Source of the DNA: an uncultured bacterium
GTDB lineage: Bacteria; Krumholzibacteriota; Krumholzibacteriia; LZORAL124-64-63
NCBI GenBank assembly: GCA_903912525.1
Contig: CAIWHK010000065.1
Location: 62,001-126,000 of the forward strand
DNA length: 64,000 nucleotides
Direction: 5' to 3'
Shown here one piece after another: positions 17,644-26,376 of the stretch; the stretch's first letter is position 1, and every line of letters begins with the position of its first letter. The notes beneath the pieces are model-generated. The model had not been told where the DNA came from and did no database searches. It saw only the letters and a program-made list of their open reading frames with translations. Made by a program: the position numbers and the translations under genes.

Positions 17644-20600
17644 AGTCCCTCTTCATTACGTTGTTGGAGTCGTCGATCGTATTCATCCCGAGCGACAGTT
17701 CGGATCCCATTGCCGACCCCCTATTGAGGTATTTCGAGCTCGAAACCACACCCAAGGAAGTCGAAGGCCTGGTCAGGCACGTGAAGGCGTGCCTGGCGAT
17801 GGGGACAAGCGCCAAATTCCGGGATTCGCTTGCCGAATCCGGCAATACGCTGTACCGGAATCTCGTGCCGAAGGGCATCAGGTCCTACCTGAGCCGGTAC
17901 GAGGGCCCGCTGCTCATCTGTTCGTTCAACTCGAATATCCCCTGGGAGCTCTGCCATGACGGCAAGGAATTCTGGGGCCTGAAGTACGATATCGGACGAC
18001 AGACCATGAGCAGCGTGAGCGGGCAGGATCAGGAATCGCCGCCGGTCGCGGGGAGAGGCTGGAACCTGCTCGTGGTCGGTACCAACCCCGGCGGAAATCT
18101 TCCGCAGGCGATCAGCGAAGCCCAGGGCGTCTACGATTTCCTGAAAGCCAAGAGCGCGCCGGGTGCCCGTCTCAGGACGAAGACGGCATCGCTCGGCGAG
18201 GTCGCCAGCGGCCTGCAGTCGACCGAGCTCGACATCTTCCATTTCTGCGGCCATCTCGCGGTCCGGGACAACGAGCCAGAACTGGCGCTGGAGGGCGGCC
18301 CCGGCCTGTCCCGCAACGCCATCAAGAGGAACCTGCGCGGCCAACCGCTGGTCTACCTGAACTGTTGCGGAGGCGAGGAGGGCGCGCAGTCCTCGTTGGC
18401 CATCGCCCAGGCCTTCATGCAGGCGCGGGCGTCGGGAGTCGTCGCGTCCATCGCACCGCGGGTGCTGGACAGCGACGCGCCCCGGTTCGCGACTTCCTTC
18501 TACCGGCATCTCGTCGATGGAAGCGCCACATACGGGGCCGCCGTCCGCCTGGCGCGCTGCGAAATGCGCGAGAAGTGTCCGGATTCCCCCGTGTGGGCGT
18601 CGTACGTGCTGTACGGGTTGCCGACGATCGCCCTGCGGCGGGAGCCGGCTCCGAGTCGACCGGAGGTGGTTCTGACGCCTCTTTCCCCTTCAGGCGAGGC
18701 GACGCGCGGCACAGGTGAATCGAAGCGCCTCGATGCCAACGGAATAGCCGCGGCACTGCGGGCGGATCTGCAGCCGGACAGGACGACCCGTCCGTCGACC
18801 GCGTGGCTGAGGGACTGCCTGCGACATCCGGGCGGCGCCGAAGCGGCTCTGGCGGCCGTGGGCGAGGTGCTGGCCGAAGGCGTTTCCGGCGTGGCGAGTG
18901 CGCGGCTGCAGCGTCTCTCCGGAGATATTCTCCTCGCTAAGGGGAGCACCTGGGAAGCGATCGCCGTCTATGAGCGCGTGGCGACAGCCGATGACGCTCA
19001 CGAGGCCCAGCACGCACGTTTCGGAATCGGTCTTGCCCACCTGAACCGCGGCGATCCCGAGCAGGCCGGCCGCTGGTTCGCACAGGTGATGGAGAATGTG
19101 GAGCGGGGCCTGTTGCGCGAGTACGGCGACGGTCTGCTGTCGGCGGCGCGCGGCGACTTCCTGGGCGCGGCCGGAAACCTGAGGAAGGTCGTTGCCGGGT
19201 GGCCGCAGCTTGCCGGCGCCCGTCTGCGGCTGGGGGAGTGCTACCTGGAGTTGGGGCGGTTCGGCGACTGCAGCGATCTCTTGATGGGGGCGCGCGACGC
19301 GGCACGGGACACGCGATTGCTGGAGTTGAAGATCTTCCAGGCCATGCTGCGGGCGGGCCACCTGGAATCGATCGCCCAGGAACTGCCGGCCCCCGGATTG
19401 ATGACGGCGTTCCGCGACAGTCGGAGCACCCAGTGGCGCCAGACAGTCCGCGCTGCCCGCGACGAGGCGCTCCGGCAGGACCAACCCGAACTTGCGCTGC
19501 GGTTGCATTCAATGGCCAGTGCGGGTGAGGCTGCGGATCCCGCGACGGAAGCCATGGAGGGATTCCTCCTTTATGAGGTCGCCCGTCGCGAAATTCTCTC
19601 TGAAGGAAACGCATCGCGGGACGCCCTAGACAGACTCCAGCGAGCGGGGCAGCTGGCCCCGCGCGAAACGGCCGCCGGCGTTCTGGTGGCGTACCTCTTC
19701 GATGGCTTCGTCGATGAAGCGGACAAGTATTTCCGCAGCCAGTGCGAGCACATGGACAGGGCCTTCGCGGACATGTATGTGGCGCTCACGGACACCTCGA
19801 CCATCACAGGCGGAGCTTCGACACCGCGATCGCTCGGTGATCTGCTGGTCTATCGCCGGATCTGCCGGGAGTTCGCGTCCGGCGAGCGCGAGGTCAGCGC
19901 GGCAAACCTCGACACGTTCCTGGCCATACTGACGGCCGAAACGATCGGCGACGCCGCCGAAGGCCAGCGGGAGTGGCTCGAGTACTCGCTGGCGGCAATG
20001 TCGTTCTCGCTGCCGGAGAGATCCTTCAAGAGGATGACCTACGCCCTCGGCGGCCTGGTCGGCGACATCAACGGCTGGCGTCGGCTGGGTCTTGTGCTGG
20101 ATACATGGGCGGCCGGCGAAAAGAGCACCGAGGAGCTGACGCAGCAGATCGGGCGTCTCCAGGCAGTCGCTTCCGCCGATCCGATTGCTGCCGGTCTGGT
20201 CGAACCGGTCACCCGTCACCTTGTCGCGCGTTGCTTGCGACAGGATCGACTCGACCCGGAGCCCGGGGTCCACGCCGCGGTGCGGATCCTTGCGGGATTG
20301 TATCCCGTACAGGCCCAGGAACATCTCCGGAAGCGCGACCGTGCGGCCGCTGCGCTCGCGGGTATCGTCGAAGGCGACGAGACTTCTGCGGAGATCCTGA
20401 CGGGGCTCGCGCGCGCGGGCGACCTGCACGCGGCTCATGAGTTGGCCGCATTGCACTTCGGCCGGGCCCAGGCGGCAGCGGTCAGTGGTGACTTCGATGC
20501 GTGTCTGGCCCGCCTGCGAAAGGGTGTCGATACGTGGCTGCTGCTGCTGGGCGCCGATCCATTCTGGGCGGGTCTGGAGGCCAAACTCGGCGGCATGCCG

Positions 20601-21305
20601 TACCGTACCGGAATGTCGTTTGCCGCGGAGACCTTGACGCGCCTGCGCAAGGAATGGCCCGGCATCCTCACGGCGATGGTCCTGAGCCTGGCGGTGCTCG
20701 CGGAAGAGAACGGCCGGGCGGACATCGCGAGCGAGGCACGCGCCCTGGCCCTGCGTCTTTCGCCCGGTCGCTCGACGCCGAAACCCGTCGAACCGGGCTT
20801 TGCGAGTCACCTCCTTGATGCCGCCCACCCGTTCCTGGAGAACGCCTTCTCGATCCTTCGGCTGTCGTCGCGCACGAACAAGAGAGAGACCATCGAGGCG
20901 AGGACCGTGGAGCTCGTGAATGCTGTCCGTACGGCGGGCGGCGGTCTGCCCATCCGTCGGCTCGGCATCGCGATCCCCTCGGCCGAGCACAAGGTGGAGC
21001 GAGCCCGAAGGGTGCTGTTGTCGCCAACAGGCCGGGCCGTCAGTGAGCTGCTGGCGCCTGAGCCGGCGCCACTGCCATGGCTGGGCCTTCCCGAGGAGGG
21101 CCTGCAGCGATTTGAGCCGGGATTGTTGCGCGGCGAGATGGCGAGAATACTCGGCCGGCATCCGAGTTTCGACGTCGCCAGGTTCCTGGGCCGGAAGCTG
21201 CCGGTGGCCGCCAATCCGGCACCTGTCGCTGAACCGCTGCGCGGGCTGCCGCTGGTGCGCGACGCCGTACCGGCGCTGGTACAATCTCAACTTCCATTGG
21301 TGTGA
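17640..21305 (+). CDS. CHAT-domain protease with TPR array
   Basis: 1221 residues from the ATGA-coupled start at 17640; the track start at 17472 is inside the previous gene. Residues about 85-335 form a CHAT caspase-like domain: 'DIFHFCGHLAV' gives the catalytic His (H205) and 'PLVYLNCCGGEEG' the Cys (C242/C243), followed by 'ASIAPRVLDSDAPRFATSFYRHL'. From about 370 to 1100 runs an Ala/Leu/Arg-rich helical repeat region of TPR type ('AIAVYERVATADDAHEAQHARFGIGLAHL'). There is no signal peptide, so it is cytoplasmic. CHAT enzymes act as cysteine peptidases in regulated-death and defence pathways. Here the sigma/anti-sigma neighbours suggest proteolysis-linked transcriptional control or an effector role. 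Confidence 0.88.
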   Translation: MKSLFITLLESSIVFIPSDSSDPIADPLLRYFELETTPKEVEGLVRHVKACLAMGTSAKFRDSLAESGNTLYRNLVPKGIRSYLSRYEGPLLICSFNSNIPWELCHDGKEFWGLKYDIGRQTMSSVSGQDQESPPVAGRGWNLLVVGTNPGGNLPQAISEAQGVYDFLKAKSAPGARLRTKTASLGEVASGLQSTELDIFHFCGHLAVRDNEPELALEGGPGLSRNAIKRNLRGQPLVYLNCCGGEEGAQSSLAIAQAFMQARASGVVASIAPRVLDSDAPRFATSFYRHLVDGSATYGAAVRLARCEMREKCPDSPVWASYVLYGLPTIALRREPAPSRPEVVLTPLSPSGEATRGTGESKRLDANGIAAALRADLQPDRTTRPSTAWLRDCLRHPGGAEAALAAVGEVLAEGVSGVASARLQRLSGDILLAKGSTWEAIAVYERVATADDAHEAQHARFGIGLAHLNRGDPEQAGRWFAQVMENVERGLLREYGDGLLSAARGDFLGAAGNLRKVVAGWPQLAGARLRLGECYLELGRFGDCSDLLMGARDAARDTRLLELKIFQAMLRAGHLESIAQELPAPGLMTAFRDSRSTQWRQTVRAARDEALRQDQPELALRLHSMASAGEAADPATEAMEGFLLYEVARREILSEGNASRDALDRLQRAGQLAPRETAAGVLVAYLFDGFVDEADKYFRSQCEHMDRAFADMYVALTDTSTITGGASTPRSLGDLLVYRRICREFASGEREVSAANLDTFLAILTAETIGDAAEGQREWLEYSLAAMSFSLPERSFKRMTYALGGLVGDINGWRRLGLVLDTWAAGEKSTEELTQQIGRLQAVASADPIAAGLVEPVTRHLVARCLRQDRLDPEPGVHAAVRILAGLYPVQAQEHLRKRDRAAAALAGIVEGDETSAEILTGLARAGDLHAAHELAALHFGRAQAAAVSGDFDACLARLRKGVDTWLLLLGADPFWAGLEAKLGGMPYRTGMSFAAETLTRLRKEWPGILTAMVLSLAVLAEENGRADIASEARALALRLSPGRSTPKPVEPGFASHLLDAAHPFLENAFSILRLSSRTNKRETIEARTVELVNAVRTAGGGLPIRRLGIAIPSAEHKVERARRVLLSPTGRAVSELLAPEPAPLPWLGLPEEGLQRFEPGLLRGEMARILGRHPSFDVARFLGRKLPVAANPAPVAEPLRGLPLVRDAVPALVQSQLPLV

Positions 21306-21496
21306 TGGCGGCGGCCAATTCAGGATTAATTCGGTTATGTATTGCGATCCGCCTGGGGCAAAGGCACGAAAAATGTCCCTCTTCGAACGTGTACCCTGTG
21401 CTATTCTTTACTGGCAGGCATAGCCCGAAGAAGCACCATCCGGGATATACTCGCCACTCAAGGCGATTGCGATGAACGCGACCGCGCGCCGATGTG

Positions 21497-21524
21497 TTCG
21501 ACGCGCGTGGGGATGTTTTATATC
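21497..21524 (+). promoter_or_regulatory. Possible promoter of the kinase/Hsp70 gene set
   Basis: TTCGAC-N16-TATATC lies 64 bp upstream of the kinase start, in the 282-bp gap after the CHAT gene. This gap is relatively AT-rich for the region and contains no other feature that I can support. Confidence 0.3.
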
Positions 21525-21587
21525 CTGTTTGCCGCCGCCGTGACGTGCGCTGGTGGATGGGAACGATAGGGAAGGAGTGAGCGCGCA

Positions 21588-22748
21588 GTGAGCATCCTCC
21601 AGAGTGGCGAAACTGTTCGTGAGACCTACGAGGTCGAACGACACCTCGGAGAAGGAGCCTTCGCTGAGGTCTACCGGGTGCGTCACCGTTTCATGGGGCG
21701 GCAGGCCATGAAGGTCTTCAAGGCCGTCGGCGCCACACTCAAGGAAACCGAGGATAACATAGCCGAGGCGATCCTGCTTTCGAGGATGAGGCATCCCAAT
21801 ATCGTGGAGGTCTACGACGCGAACGTGCTGAAGGTGGACCGGGGTTCCTACGGCTATTTCACCATGACTTATGTTGCCGGTGGGACGCTCGAGCGCTATT
21901 GGCGCTCCTTCGGAGCCGACCTTGTCCCGGTCGCCCAGGTGGTCGAGATCGCGAAGCAGATCTGCCGCGGTTTGGCTGTGGCGCACGCGTCATCGCCGCC
22001 TATCGTGCACCGGGACATTAAGCCCCAGAACATCCTGGTGGGTTACGGCGGCGACGGGCTGCACGTCCGCTTGAGTGATTTCGGCCTGGCCAAGGCCGTC
22101 AATCCGCTCACCCTGCTCGTCAGCGCCAAGGGAACCCTCGGGTTCAAACCGCCCGAATCCCTTGAAAATCACGATTCGCCGGCCGCGGACATCTGGGCAA
22201 TCGGTACGACGCTGTACCTCCTGCTGACCGACCAGATGCCATTCCCTCTCCTGGGCGATCGCGACGTGGCCGACGCAAACCGTTTTCTGCGCCCCATGCG
22301 CCCTGCCAGCATCTACAACATCTCGGTCGACGCCGGATTAGAGTCGATCCTGTTTCGTTGCCTCGCGTCGGACCCGGGTGACCGCTACCAGAGTGCCACG
22401 GAATTGCTCAACGACTTGGAGCGTTGGAACGCCGACGATGCCGCGGGATTAGGGGCCGCGCGCTCCACGTTCACGGCCAAGTCCAGCGCGATCGCTCCAC
22501 CGCACCGCGACAGCGGCGCTGACGCCCAATCGCTGGCCTGCGAGGCGCTCAAGGCAGCTGTCGATCCGGCGAAGCTCGCTATCGCCGCCGATCTGATGGA
22601 AGAAGCCATGGGAAAGGACATGACAGTCCGCGAACGCTACGAATGCCATGTCCGCCTCTGGAGAAAAGGAATCATGCACGTCTCCACCGCCAGTTTCGGC
22701 GAGGGGAATGCAAAGTCGTTGACGCGAGATGGAAAAGGAACGCCCTAG
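21588..22748 (+). CDS. Hanks-type Ser/Thr protein kinase
   Basis: 386 residues; GTG start with AAGGAG upstream. All kinase motifs are intact: glycine loop 'GEGAFAEVY' (21-29), catalytic Lys in 'AMKVFK' (K42), 'HRDIKPQNIL' (141-150), 'DFGLAK' (164-169), 'GTLGFKPPE' activation segment end and 'DIWAIGTTLYLLL'. No TM helix or extracellular sensor follows; a C-terminal segment of about 100 residues is of unknown fold. It is therefore a soluble kinase. It precedes the J-like/GrpE-like/Hsp70 genes by 213 bp, suggesting phosphorylation control of that chaperone set or of the CHAT protein upstream. Confidence 0.93.
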   Translation: MSILQSGETVRETYEVERHLGEGAFAEVYRVRHRFMGRQAMKVFKAVGATLKETEDNIAEAILLSRMRHPNIVEVYDANVLKVDRGSYGYFTMTYVAGGTLERYWRSFGADLVPVAQVVEIAKQICRGLAVAHASSPPIVHRDIKPQNILVGYGGDGLHVRLSDFGLAKAVNPLTLLVSAKGTLGFKPPESLENHDSPAADIWAIGTTLYLLLTDQMPFPLLGDRDVADANRFLRPMRPASIYNISVDAGLESILFRCLASDPGDRYQSATELLNDLERWNADDAAGLGAARSTFTAKSSAIAPPHRDSGADAQSLACEALKAAVDPAKLAIAADLMEEAMGKDMTVRERYECHVRLWRKGIMHVSTASFGEGNAKSLTRDGKGTP

Positions 22749-22961
22749 GGTCGCGATGGCCGGGCGGCCGCACCGACATGCGGGGGATCCACGGGGAAAT
22801 GCGGCTGAGCCGCACGATGATCCGGCAGAACGTCGCGCACGGTCTGTCACAATCGCATGGATGCCCGCATCTAGGCAGTACAGGGCAGGCGGAAGGGCCG
22901 GTTACCTCGGCGCCGTCGCCCCGCGGGGGCCGTGGCCCAAGCAATGGGGAGCTGAAGATTC

Positions 22962-25493
22962 ATGTATGAGGGGAACGGTACAGCGGCAAGTCTGCGGCTT
23001 TCCAACGAACTGTTGGAGTTGGCGACGGCGGACCTTTACCGGAACAATCTCTTTCGCGTGTTGGCGATTCCCATCGATTCCAGCCCGGCAGATGTCCGGC
23101 GCCAACAGAAGCGCATCGAGATGCAGGCGAAGCTGGGAATGTCGGCGGCGTCGGGTGCCGGCGGAATCTTACCGCTGGCGCCACCTCCGACGCCTGAGGC
23201 TGCTTCGTTGGCGATCGAGAGGCTGAACGACCCGGTCTCCCGGTGCCTTGACGAACTATTCTGGTTTTCGGCGCCGCCGAGCGATGCGGGCCTGGCGGCC
23301 CTGGAGCGCGGCGACGTTTCGGAAGCCCGCAAACTCTGGAAGCGCTCGTCTGGGGACCCGGGTTCCGCGGTATATTCCCAGCACAATCTGGCCGTGATGG
23401 AGCATCTCCTGGCGCTTGAGGACTCGAAGCCGGAGCAACACGCCCAGATCGCGCTGACGGCCTGGAAGACCGCGCTGGACAATGAGGCCTTCTGGGAACA
23501 CATCCGGGCCCGAGTCGCCTCGATGAACGAGGCCCGCCTGACCTCCGGTTTCATCCGCCGTCTGCGCGACACGATGCCGCGGATGCTCCTGCTCATCGTG
23601 GCCCGCCAGTCGGTCGACGCCTTCCAGAAAGGCGAGACCGCGACGTCCGCGTCGATGTTGGACATCATGAGAAAATCGCCATACGGAACCGAGATGGCGG
23701 AGGAAGCGGTCCGTGAGGCACTCAAGCCCCTCCGGGCCCGCATCACCGCCGCCATCGCCGCGGCCAAGGGTCGCTGGACCAAAGACCCCCAGCATGGTGA
23801 CCGGATCGCCCGCGACCTGTACACGACACTGAAGCCGCTCCTGGCGGCCCACGATCGCATGGCCGACAACGACATGGCCCGGCAGAGCGTCCACGATGAA
23901 GTGGCTGACGCCATCGTCATTGCCGAGGTGGCCTTCTGCAAGGCCACCAATGACTGGCTGGCGGGCGCGAAGCTTCTCGAGCTTGCCCGCGAAGTTGCGA
24001 TCGGCGAGCAGTTGCTGCTCCAGATCTCCGAGAACACCAGGATCGACAAGGCGAATGCGGAGTACGGCAATGACTGGTGTGCGCCCGGCTACTGGGATCT
24101 TGCGCCTGAGATCGTCGCGGAGCTGGAGCGGGCGCGTGGCGAGGTCGCGAAAGGCAATTTCGACGCGGCGCTGGAAATCCTGCTCGTCATGGACAAGGAG
24201 ATCGGCTTCCCGCTGAAGCGCGCTGTCGCCCACTGCCTGAGCGTGAAGGCCATTCGATCGTACAATGCGGCGCTCGGCGAATACCAGTCCATCAGGCCCA
24301 TGGTCAAGAAGATCCTGGACAGCCTGCCGTCCTCTTGGAGCAAGCCCAATCCCCATCTTCCATCTTACATGATGCCACCCTGTCTCGCCTGTGGGTCCAC
24401 GTACTACTCGAGCTGGGTGAACTTCAGCTTTGAGGGGCAGGGCGGCCTGTTCATGTGCACGTCCTGTTCGGCGACGGATGACGTTTTCCTTGCCAAGCGG
24501 AAGAAGGTCATGTGCGAGGCCCTGCCGGACATCCTTGACCACCTGGCGCTGGCGGGCAGCCTTGACCCCAAGGACCCCGGCATCGCCAAGAACAGGGATG
24601 GGATCAAGAAGGACGCGGTGGATTTCGGGCACACACGCAACGGTGACGCGAACAATCTTGCGAAGAAGTTGAAGAAGGAACGGGTGCGCCGCACACAGAT
24701 CGCAGCCTGCGGCAACGCCACCGACACGTGTTTCTTCTGCAGCCAGCGGCCTGGGGATCAGGCGGCGGCGATTCTGGTGCCGATGCAGGGACCCGAGATC
24801 CGGACCACATTCCTGTACGGCAACGGCGTGTCCTGCGAGAGCGGCGATGTGATCGTTCCGCGCTGCAGCGAGTGTCGTCGGCACCACGCCGAACTGCCCG
24901 AGCGTATCGAAGCCTGGCATGAGGAAACCCTGCTCGCGGCCGACAGGAGTCACTTCGCGGAAGCGTCCGCGGCGGAAGCGCAAGCGGCCAAGTCCGCGCG
25001 ATCATTGGAGGCAGCCGACGCGCAGGCGGACAAATCGGTCGAGCGTGCCCGTGCGGAGTTGGAGCAGGCGGTTGCAAACCAGAACTTCCTATTCCGGCTC
25101 CTTGGGCGCCCCAACCCCGCACGCGACGCGGCACGTGTCGCACTGGAAGCTGCGCAGCAGCGCAAGGCCACCGTCGCCACGCAGAGTCAGGAGGCGACCG
25201 CCAGGCACGAGTCGTCGAGGGCCAGCCTGCGCGAACTCCGGGATCGGGCCATGGCGGCATACAAGGCGGCGGTCCCGGCTCCGCAGCTGCCCGCGGATGT
25301 TCGTCCGGAGAGCGACCTGATGGATGCACCAACCATCGGTGAGCGGCGGCACATCGCATGGATCGTCGCTGACCAGCCGACCCCGGATTCCCCGGGCGCG
25401 GGCGCGGTCAAGGGTACGGTCTCCCGGTTGCCGGTACTGCGCGCGCTCGACCAGGCCGAGGACGGTACGAAGCAGCGCAAGGGCAAAGGCTAG
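22962..25493 (+). CDS. J-like, zinc-ribbon Hsp70 partner protein
   Basis: 843 residues; GGGGAGCTGAAG precedes the ATG. Residues about 25-60 ('LYRNNLFRVLAIPIDSSPADVRRQQKRIEMQAKLG') resemble helices I-II of a J domain, but the HPD triad is absent ('DSSPADV'). 'ERLNDPVSRCLDELFWF' follows, as seen in J-like proteins next to Hsp70. A long helical middle region is followed by two zinc-binding Cys clusters ('CLACGSTYY...CTSC' near residues 475-505 and 'CFFCSQR...CSEC' near 588-635). An Ala/Glu/Arg-rich coiled coil then leads to a C-terminal segment. It is soluble. The GrpE-like and Hsp70 genes follow, so it probably recruits clients to that Hsp70. The J assignment is by pattern only. Confidence 0.65.
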   Translation: MYEGNGTAASLRLSNELLELATADLYRNNLFRVLAIPIDSSPADVRRQQKRIEMQAKLGMSAASGAGGILPLAPPPTPEAASLAIERLNDPVSRCLDELFWFSAPPSDAGLAALERGDVSEARKLWKRSSGDPGSAVYSQHNLAVMEHLLALEDSKPEQHAQIALTAWKTALDNEAFWEHIRARVASMNEARLTSGFIRRLRDTMPRMLLLIVARQSVDAFQKGETATSASMLDIMRKSPYGTEMAEEAVREALKPLRARITAAIAAAKGRWTKDPQHGDRIARDLYTTLKPLLAAHDRMADNDMARQSVHDEVADAIVIAEVAFCKATNDWLAGAKLLELAREVAIGEQLLLQISENTRIDKANAEYGNDWCAPGYWDLAPEIVAELERARGEVAKGNFDAALEILLVMDKEIGFPLKRAVAHCLSVKAIRSYNAALGEYQSIRPMVKKILDSLPSSWSKPNPHLPSYMMPPCLACGSTYYSSWVNFSFEGQGGLFMCTSCSATDDVFLAKRKKVMCEALPDILDHLALAGSLDPKDPGIAKNRDGIKKDAVDFGHTRNGDANNLAKKLKKERVRRTQIAACGNATDTCFFCSQRPGDQAAAILVPMQGPEIRTTFLYGNGVSCESGDVIVPRCSECRRHHAELPERIEAWHEETLLAADRSHFAEASAAEAQAAKSARSLEAADAQADKSVERARAELEQAVANQNFLFRLLGRPNPARDAARVALEAAQQRKATVATQSQEATARHESSRASLRELRDRAMAAYKAAVPAPQLPADVRPESDLMDAPTIGERRHIAWIVADQPTPDSPGAGAVKGTVSRLPVLRALDQAEDGTKQRKGKG

Positions 25494-25599
25494 AAGACAT
25501 GAATCCGGACGACATCGCGCGAAGGAACACATCGCTGTCCGCTGAACCGGGGCGGACCTGCAGATGGATGTTCGCGGGCAGGCACACAAGGAGACGAGA

Positions 25600-26376
25600 A
25601 TGGCGAAGCGCGCAGGCCAAAGCAGGAAGAAGACGACCGGCAAGGGAACGACGAAGTTGTCGATTCCCCGGGGCGGGATTCCCGGCCTGATGGACGACAT
25701 GCGCCAGTTGGGGCATCCAGGGCCAGTCAGGATACGGTCGACATCACGGTTCCTGCCTCCACCCACGCCGGTGCCGGAGTCGGCCGCACCCGCATCCGCA
25801 GCCCACAGGCAAGCGACAACGAGCCGGGATGTGGTGACGGAGCCGCCCGCGGCGGCGCTCGCCGAAGTCGCGACGTGCCTGTGGTACCTCAAGACGAAGC
25901 ATTTCAAGCGGGACTGGGGCAACGAGGACACTTCGGACGATGATCCGCGCGTCAGGCGCACACTTGGACGGCTGAACAAAGGTGTTGATTCGCTGAAGAG
26001 GTACGGTGTGGAGATAGAGGATCCGACGGGCAAACGCTATCCCTCCGGCGGTGAGGCGATGATGCGTCCGCTGGATTTCGTGCCGACGATGGGCCTTACC
26101 TACGAGATGGTGACGGAAGCGACGAAGCCGCTGGTCTACCGGAACGGTCAGCTGATACAGCGCGCGGAGGTTTTCGTGGCGGTGCCGCCGCCTGAAAAAG
26201 AGGAAATGGATCTTCCGACGCCCGCCGGGCGCAACGACGGCGATGAGCGGACGGGCGAATCGGCAGCCGACACTGCGTCACCGCGGCAAGCCGGCGAACA
26301 GGCCTTGGGCAAGACTGAACAGGATACCCACGTGGAAGGAAACGACGCTACGGCGGGGACGGGAGAACCGAAATGA
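25600..26376 (+). CDS. GrpE-like Hsp70 co-factor
   Basis: 258 residues from ATG 25600 (GGAGACGAGA upstream); the track start at 25564 lacks a ribosome site. A basic, Pro-rich N-terminus leads to a helical segment ('DPRVRRTLGRLNKGVDSLKRYGVEI'). A beta region follows that matches the GrpE C-terminal pattern: 'MRPLDFVPTMGLTYEMVTEATKPLVYRNGQLIQRAEVFVAVP', compared with GrpE's ...GYxLxDRLLRPAxVxVA. The long N-terminal GrpE coiled coil is missing, and the last 55 residues are acidic and disordered. The stop overlaps the Hsp70 start by 4 bp. Likely role: nucleotide exchange or docking factor for the adjacent Hsp70. Confidence 0.65.
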   Translation: MAKRAGQSRKKTTGKGTTKLSIPRGGIPGLMDDMRQLGHPGPVRIRSTSRFLPPPTPVPESAAPASAAHRQATTSRDVVTEPPAAALAEVATCLWYLKTKHFKRDWGNEDTSDDDPRVRRTLGRLNKGVDSLKRYGVEIEDPTGKRYPSGGEAMMRPLDFVPTMGLTYEMVTEATKPLVYRNGQLIQRAEVFVAVPPPEKEEMDLPTPAGRNDGDERTGESAADTASPRQAGEQALGKTEQDTHVEGNDATAGTGEPK

